Assembly: GCF_001399755.1 (NCBI RefSeq)
Contig: NZ_LJCP01000006.1
Coordinates: 124,001 to 188,000, forward strand
Origin: Thiohalorhabdus denitrificans
Lineage (GTDB): Bacteria > Pseudomonadota > Gammaproteobacteria > Thiohalorhabdales > Thiohalorhabdaceae
DNA: 64,000 bases
Direction: 5' to 3'
Positions 60,389-64,000 of this stretch are shown here, piece by piece. A program made the position numbers and the translations under genes. Under the pieces are notes generated by a model, which did not search any database, had not been told where the DNA came from, and worked only from the letters and a program-made list of their open reading frames with translations. Positions within the stretch are counted from its first letter, which is position 1; each line of letters begins with the position of its first letter.

Positions 60389-60424
60389 GTTCGCTCTGCG
60401 CTTTTCGCGTCTCTGCAATTCTTT
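60389..60424 (-). repeat. Solitary partial CGCAGAGACGCG repeat arm
   Basis: TTCGCTCTGCGCTTTTCGCG then TCTCTGCAATTCTTT, a shorter inverted copy of the arms seen at 13.4 and 59.0 kb, without a partner nearby. It lies 20 bases downstream of prmC. Confidence 0.6.
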
Positions 60425-60442
60425 AGCCGTTCGGAAACGGCC

Positions 60443-61309
60443 TCAGGCGCCGGTCCCGGGCCATCGCCCCTCGACGACGCGGTCCCGCCCCCCATAATCG
60501 CGGTGCACGGCCACCTCCGTGAAGCCGTTTGCCTCGAAAAGTGCGGCGACCGCCTCCCCCTGGTCCCAACCGATCTCCACCACCAGCCAGCCGCCGGGCA
60601 CCAGGTGGGCCGGCGCCCCGGGCACCAGGACGCGGTAGGCGTCCAGGCCTTCCGGGCCGGCGGCCAGGGCCTCGCGCGGCTCAGCGGCCACATCGCCCGC
60701 CGTCAGGTGCGGGTCGGCCTCGGGGACGTAGGGCGGGTTGGCGACAATCAGGTGGTAAGTCTCCCCCGCCACGGGCTCGAACCAGCTGCCGGTTTGCACC
60801 GTGACCCGCTCGGCGAGGCCGAGGCGCTCCATGTTGTCGGCGGCCACGGCCGCCGCCTCCGAACCCGCCTCCACGGCGTCTACCCGCAGCTCGGGGCGCT
60901 CGGAGGCGAGGGCGGCGGGGATGCAGCCGGTGCCGGTGCCCAGGTCCAGGGCGCGGGTCCCCCCTTCCACGGGCAGGAGCTCCAGGGCCCGCTCCACCAC
61001 CACCTCCGTATCGGGACGGGGGATCAGGGTGTCGGCGGTGACGCGCAGGGGCAGGGACCAGAACTCCCGCTCCCCCAGCAGATGGGCCACCGGGGCGCCC
61101 TTGGCGCGGGCGCGCACCAGCTCTCGGTAGGCGTCGCGTTCGGTCTGATCCAGCGGTCGGTCGGGGTCGAGATAGAGCTGCAGGCGCTCCACGCCCAGGG
61201 CGTGGGCCAGCAGCAGTTCGGCATCGAGGCGGCCCGTGTCGCTGCCGGCCTCGTTGAGGTGGCCGGCGGTCCATTCCAGGACGGCCCGGACCGTCCAGGC
61301 GCCGCTCAT
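60443..61309 (-). CDS. prmC: Release factor glutamine methyltransferase
   Basis: Methylates the Gln of the GGQ loop in release factors 1 and 2. The 288-residue protein has an N-terminal helical domain (1-80), the SAM motif LDLGTGTGCIPAAL and the catalytic NPPYVPEAD. HLLGEREFW and IPRPDTE are family motifs. The ATG at 61309 is 6 bases after the prfA stop, giving the conserved hemA-prfA-prmC order. Confidence 0.95.
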   Translation of the reverse strand: MSGAWTVRAVLEWTAGHLNEAGSDTGRLDAELLLAHALGVERLQLYLDPDRPLDQTERDAYRELVRARAKGAPVAHLLGEREFWSLPLRVTADTLIPRPDTEVVVERALELLPVEGGTRALDLGTGTGCIPAALASERPELRVDAVEAGSEAAAVAADNMERLGLAERVTVQTGSWFEPVAGETYHLIVANPPYVPEADPHLTAGDVAAEPREALAAGPEGLDAYRVLVPGAPAHLVPGGWLVVEIGWDQGEAVAALFEANGFTEVAVHRDYGGRDRVVEGRWPGTGA

Positions 61310-61314
61310 GGCCC

Positions 61315-62388
61315 TCAGGCCTCGAGCTGGGCCAGCTGCTCGGCCTGGTCCTCGGTGATGAGGGGGTCGATGACCAGGTCCAGGTTGCCTTCGAGCACCT
61401 GGTCGAGCTGGTAGAGGGTGAGATTGATGCGGTGGTCGGTGACCCGGCCCTGGGGGAAGTTGTAGGTGCGGATGCGCTCGGAGCGGTCGCCGCTGCCCAC
61501 CAGGGAGCGGCGCTGGTCGGCGCGCTCCTGGTCGGCACGCTGGCGCTCGGCCTCGTAGAGGCGGGCCTGCAGCACCTTCATGGCCTTGTCCTTGTTCTTG
61601 TGCTGGGACTTCTCGTCCTGGCACGAGACCACCACCCCGGTGGGGATGTGGGTGATACGCACCGCCGAATCGGTGGTGTTGACGCTCTGGCCGCCGGGGC
61701 CGGAGGCGCGGAAAATGTCGACGCGCAGGTCGTTGGGGTCGACGTTCACCTCCACCTCCTCCGCCTCGGGCATTACGGCCACGGTGCAGGCGGAGGTGTG
61801 GATGCGGCCCTGGGTCTCCGTCTCCGGCACCCGCTGCACGCGGTGGCCGCCGGACTCGTACTTGAGCCGACTGAAGGCGCCCTGCCCCCGCACCTGGAGG
61901 ATCACCTCCTTGAAGCCGCCGCGGTCGCTCTCGCTGGCGGACATGACCTCCGTCTTCCAGCCCTGGGATTCGGCGTAGCGGCTGTACATCTTGAGCAGGT
62001 CGCCGGCGAACAGGGCGGCCTCCTCGCCGCCCGCGCCGGCGCGGACCTCCAGGAAGACGTTCTTCTCGTCGTTGGGGTCCTTGGGCAGCAGCAGCCGCTG
62101 CAGCTGGTCCTCCAGCTCCGAGAGCTTGGCCTCCGCTTCCTCCAGCTCCGTCCGGGCCATCTCGCCGAGCTCGGGGTCCTCGAGCATTTCCCGGCTCTGG
62201 GCGGCCTCGTCCTCCCACCGCTCGTACTCGCCGAAGGCCTTCACGATGGGCTCGAGCTCGGCGTACTCCTTGGAGCGGGCCTGGAACTCCTCGATGTTCT
62301 CCATGAGGGCGGCGTCGGAGAGCATGTGGCCCAGCTCGTCGAGCCGGTGCCGGGCGTTCTCCAGCTTGTGGCGGATCGCCTCTTTCAT
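61315..62388 (-). CDS. prfA: Peptide chain release factor 1
   Basis: Recognises UAA and UAG stops and triggers peptide release. The 357-residue protein has the codon-recognition PxT motif ([20 protein letters not shown]) and the catalytic GGQ in [19 protein letters not shown]. The N-terminal coiled-coil domain spans about 1-105. Its ATG overlaps the hemA stop (ATGA). A longer frame extends upstream through hemA but has no support. Confidence 0.97.
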   Translation of the reverse strand: MKEAIRHKLENARHRLDELGHMLSDAALMENIEEFQARSKEYAELEPIVKAFGEYERWEDEAAQSREMLEDPELGEMARTELEEAEAKLSELEDQLQRLLLPKDPNDEKNVFLEVRAGAGGEEAALFAGDLLKMYSRYAESQGWKTEVMSASESDRGGFKEVILQVRGQGAFSRLKYESGGHRVQRVPETETQGRIHTSACTVAVMPEAEEVEVNVDPNDLRVDIFRASGPGGQSVNTTDSAVRITHIPTGVVVSCQDEKSQHKNKDKAMKVLQARLYEAERQRADQERADQRRSLVGSGDRSERIRTYNFPQGRVTDHRINLTLYQLDQVLEGNLDLVIDPLITEDQAEQLAQLEA

Positions 62389-63656
62389 GAATCCTCGTCC
62401 AGCCGGAAGAGCTGATGGGTGGCCTCGATCAGATCTTCGCCGTTGCCGTTCTCGCTGCAATGGCGCAGCTGCATGGTGGGCTCGTGCAGCAGCTTGCTCA
62501 CCAGGGCCTGGGAGAGCTTGTCCAGGGCGGTCTCCATCTCCTCGGGCACGTGGCCGAGGCGCTTGCGGGTGCGCTCCAGCTCCTGCTCGCGGATGGCCTC
62601 GGCCTTGGCGCGCATGGCCTTGATGGTGGGGACGATCTCCTGGTTGCGCAGCCACTGGAGAAACTCCTCCACGTTGGCCTCCACGATCCCTTCGGCGCGT
62701 TCGGCCTCCTGGCGGCGCGTCTGGAGGTTCTCCTCCACCACCGCCTGCAGGTCGTCCACCGTGTACAGGTAGACCCCCGACACCTCCTCGGCGTCCTCCG
62801 GCAGGTCCCGGGGCACCGCCAGGTCCACCAGGAACATGGCCTGGCGCTTGCGGCGCTTCTGGGCACGCTCCAGCCAGGCCCGCTCCACCACCTGGGTCGG
62901 GGCGCCCGTGGAGGAGATCACCACGTCCACCTCCCCGAGCGCCTCGGGCACCGCGTCCAGAGTCAGGGCGCGGCCCTCCAGCTCGGTGGCCAGCTCCTCG
63001 GCGTTCTCCTGGGTCCGGTTGGCCACCAGCTGGGTGGCTACGCCCGCCTCGCGCAGGTGGCGGCCGGCCAGCTGGATGGTCTCCCCGGCGCCGATGAGCA
63101 GCACCCGCGAGCGGGAGAGGTCGCCGAAGATGCGCCGGGCCAGCTCTACGGCGGCGTAGCTCACCGAGACCGCCTGGCCGCCGATGTCCGTCTCGCTGCG
63201 CACCCGCTTGCCCACCTTGAAGGCGTGGTGGAAGGCGCGGTTGAGCAGGGGCCCCAGGCTGCCTACGTTGTAGGCGGACCGGTAGGCCTCCTTGAGCTGG
63301 CCGAGGATCTGGGGCTCGCCCACCACCAGGCTGTCGAGGCTGCCGGAGACCCGGAACAGGTGGGTGACCGCCTCGCGGTCGTGGTAGGCGTAGAGGTGGG
63401 GGCGCAGCTCCTCCGGGGTCAGGCCGTGGAAACTGGCCAGCCAGGTGATAACCGCTTCCTGGTCCGCCACCGTGTCGGCGACCGCGCAGTAGCATTCGGT
63501 GCGGTTGCAGGTGGAAAGGATCGCGCCCTCCCGCACGCCCCGCTGCTGGGTGAGGTCCAACAGGGCGTCGGGGAGGGTTTCCGGACCGAAGGAAACCTGC
63601 TCGCGGATGGCCACGGGGGCCGTCTTATGGTTTACGCCTATGGCGAGGAGGTGCAT
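62385..63656 (-). CDS. hemA: Glutamyl-tRNA reductase
   Basis: First committed step of C5-pathway tetrapyrrole synthesis: reduces Glu-tRNA to glutamate-1-semialdehyde. The 423-residue protein has the catalytic Cys in [12 protein letters not shown] (about 50), the NADP motif [16 protein letters not shown], and the C-terminal dimerisation domain with [15 protein letters not shown] and [11 protein letters not shown]. It begins the hemA-prfA-prmC operon and complements hemE and hemN near the left end. Confidence 0.96.
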   Translation of the reverse strand: MHLLAIGVNHKTAPVAIREQVSFGPETLPDALLDLTQQRGVREGAILSTCNRTECYCAVADTVADQEAVITWLASFHGLTPEELRPHLYAYHDREAVTHLFRVSGSLDSLVVGEPQILGQLKEAYRSAYNVGSLGPLLNRAFHHAFKVGKRVRSETDIGGQAVSVSYAAVELARRIFGDLSRSRVLLIGAGETIQLAGRHLREAGVATQLVANRTQENAEELATELEGRALTLDAVPEALGEVDVVISSTGAPTQVVERAWLERAQKRRKRQAMFLVDLAVPRDLPEDAEEVSGVYLYTVDDLQAVVEENLQTRRQEAERAEGIVEANVEEFLQWLRNQEIVPTIKAMRAKAEAIREQELERTRKRLGHVPEEMETALDKLSQALVSKLLHEPTMQLRHCSENGNGEDLIEATHQLFRLDEDS

Positions 63657-64000
63657 GGATTACGCAATTGGACGCTGCGTTCGACACGGGGGAATCGCTT
63701 CTCCCCAAACCTTCCCGGCCGGGGGGCAGCGTTCCGCGGTTGGATTGGGGGCATGGCAACCGGCAAATACTGCGCCATTGCCATTTCGAATGCAACCATT
63801 AGGCCCCACTGGCGGCGGGGCTTTGGACACCCTGTCCCGCCTATGGGACAATCGAAAACCAGGAACGATCCGTGCGGCCCCGCCCTGGCCTCCGCGGAGC
63901 CGCACGGTGTTTTCCGGCTTCGGTGGGCGCGGCCCCGTTCGGTCTTCGGTCCCCCGCCACTATCCCCCTCCCGGATCCCGGAATGGATGATACCCGCGTG
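63657..64000. other. 344-base region upstream of hemA
   Basis: No complete gene. It should contain the hemA promoter; a weak minus-strand TTGCAT-N17-CAGTAT is the best seen. On the + strand TTGGAC at about 63823 with GACAAT 18 bases on could drive a rightward gene. ATG at 63983 (ATGGATGATACCCGC) may start that gene, which would continue beyond the window; six codons are too few to identify it. Confidence 0.4.

Noticed and set aside
60443-62218. 591-codon frame that would make a long prmC fusion
   Set aside because: The N-terminal half is Arg/Gly-rich out-of-frame prfA sequence; PrmC has a proper ATG at 61309 with normal length.
63499-63990. Open frame across the hemA start on the plus strand
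   Set aside because: It overlaps the hemA N-terminus antisense and shows no family features.

Overview
The window reads as chromosome of a high-G+C gammaproteobacterium. Support: the neighbourhoods prfA-prmC-moeB with hemA, DUF484-xerC, hslVU-argB-slmA and pilD-coaE-zapD, plus a Pseudomonas-like aa3 oxidase cluster and a full cbb3 cluster. Acidic proteins and a sucrose/mannosylfructose-type solute operon suggest, as inference only, a halotolerant respiratory organism. No tRNA, rRNA, CRISPR array or intact transposase was seen.

Layout. 0-8.5 kb: a lipoprotein, aroK-aroB, two small proteins, a CBS protein with an ArsB/NhaD-type transporter, hemE, hemN and a HAD phosphatase. 8.5-15.7 kb: an unknown protein, two UbiH-family hydroxylases, trmL, a class-1B pyrD without pyrK, comF and bioC. 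15.8-20.4 kb: a compact sugar operon (nucleotidyltransferase/mutase-like fusion, SPP-like phosphatase, SPS-like glycosyltransferase). 21-28.7 kb: aa3 oxidase (DUF2244, coxB, coxA, small protein, coxC, SURF1, thioredoxin-fold protein, ctaA, ctaB) without ctaG/Cox11. 28.8-37.5 kb: cbb3 oxidase ccoNOQP and its maturation genes ccoGHIS, ending in an unannotated 29-codon membrane ORF.

37.6-53.6 kb runs almost entirely leftward: fbp, zapD, an odd ABC ATPase, coaE, a secreted protein, pilD, pilR, pilS, pilC, then a segment of visibly lower G+C (about 46.1-52.1 kb) with aroE, an ABC exporter, a secreted or membrane-anchored protein, an O-antigen-ligase-like protein, a small secreted protein and a very short type IV pilin. 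The pilin gene has a textbook sigma-54 promoter and is followed at 44 bases by the secreted protein, an arrangement like the Geobacter PilA-N/PilA-C (Spc) pair. PilR in the same cluster keeps the GAFTGA sigma-54 contact motif. This is the most interesting part of the window. ispB and a PP0621-like protein lie beyond it.

53.7-58.7 kb: DUF484, xerC, hslV, hslU, argB and slmA rightward. 59-63.7 kb: hemA, prfA, prmC, an E1-like MoeB/ThiF protein and a JAMM protease leftward. Three convergent gene ends carry long inverted arms of a degenerate repeat (CGCAGAGRCGC-like or CGCCAAGGACGCCAAG-like), and two intergenic regions carry REP-like palindromes.
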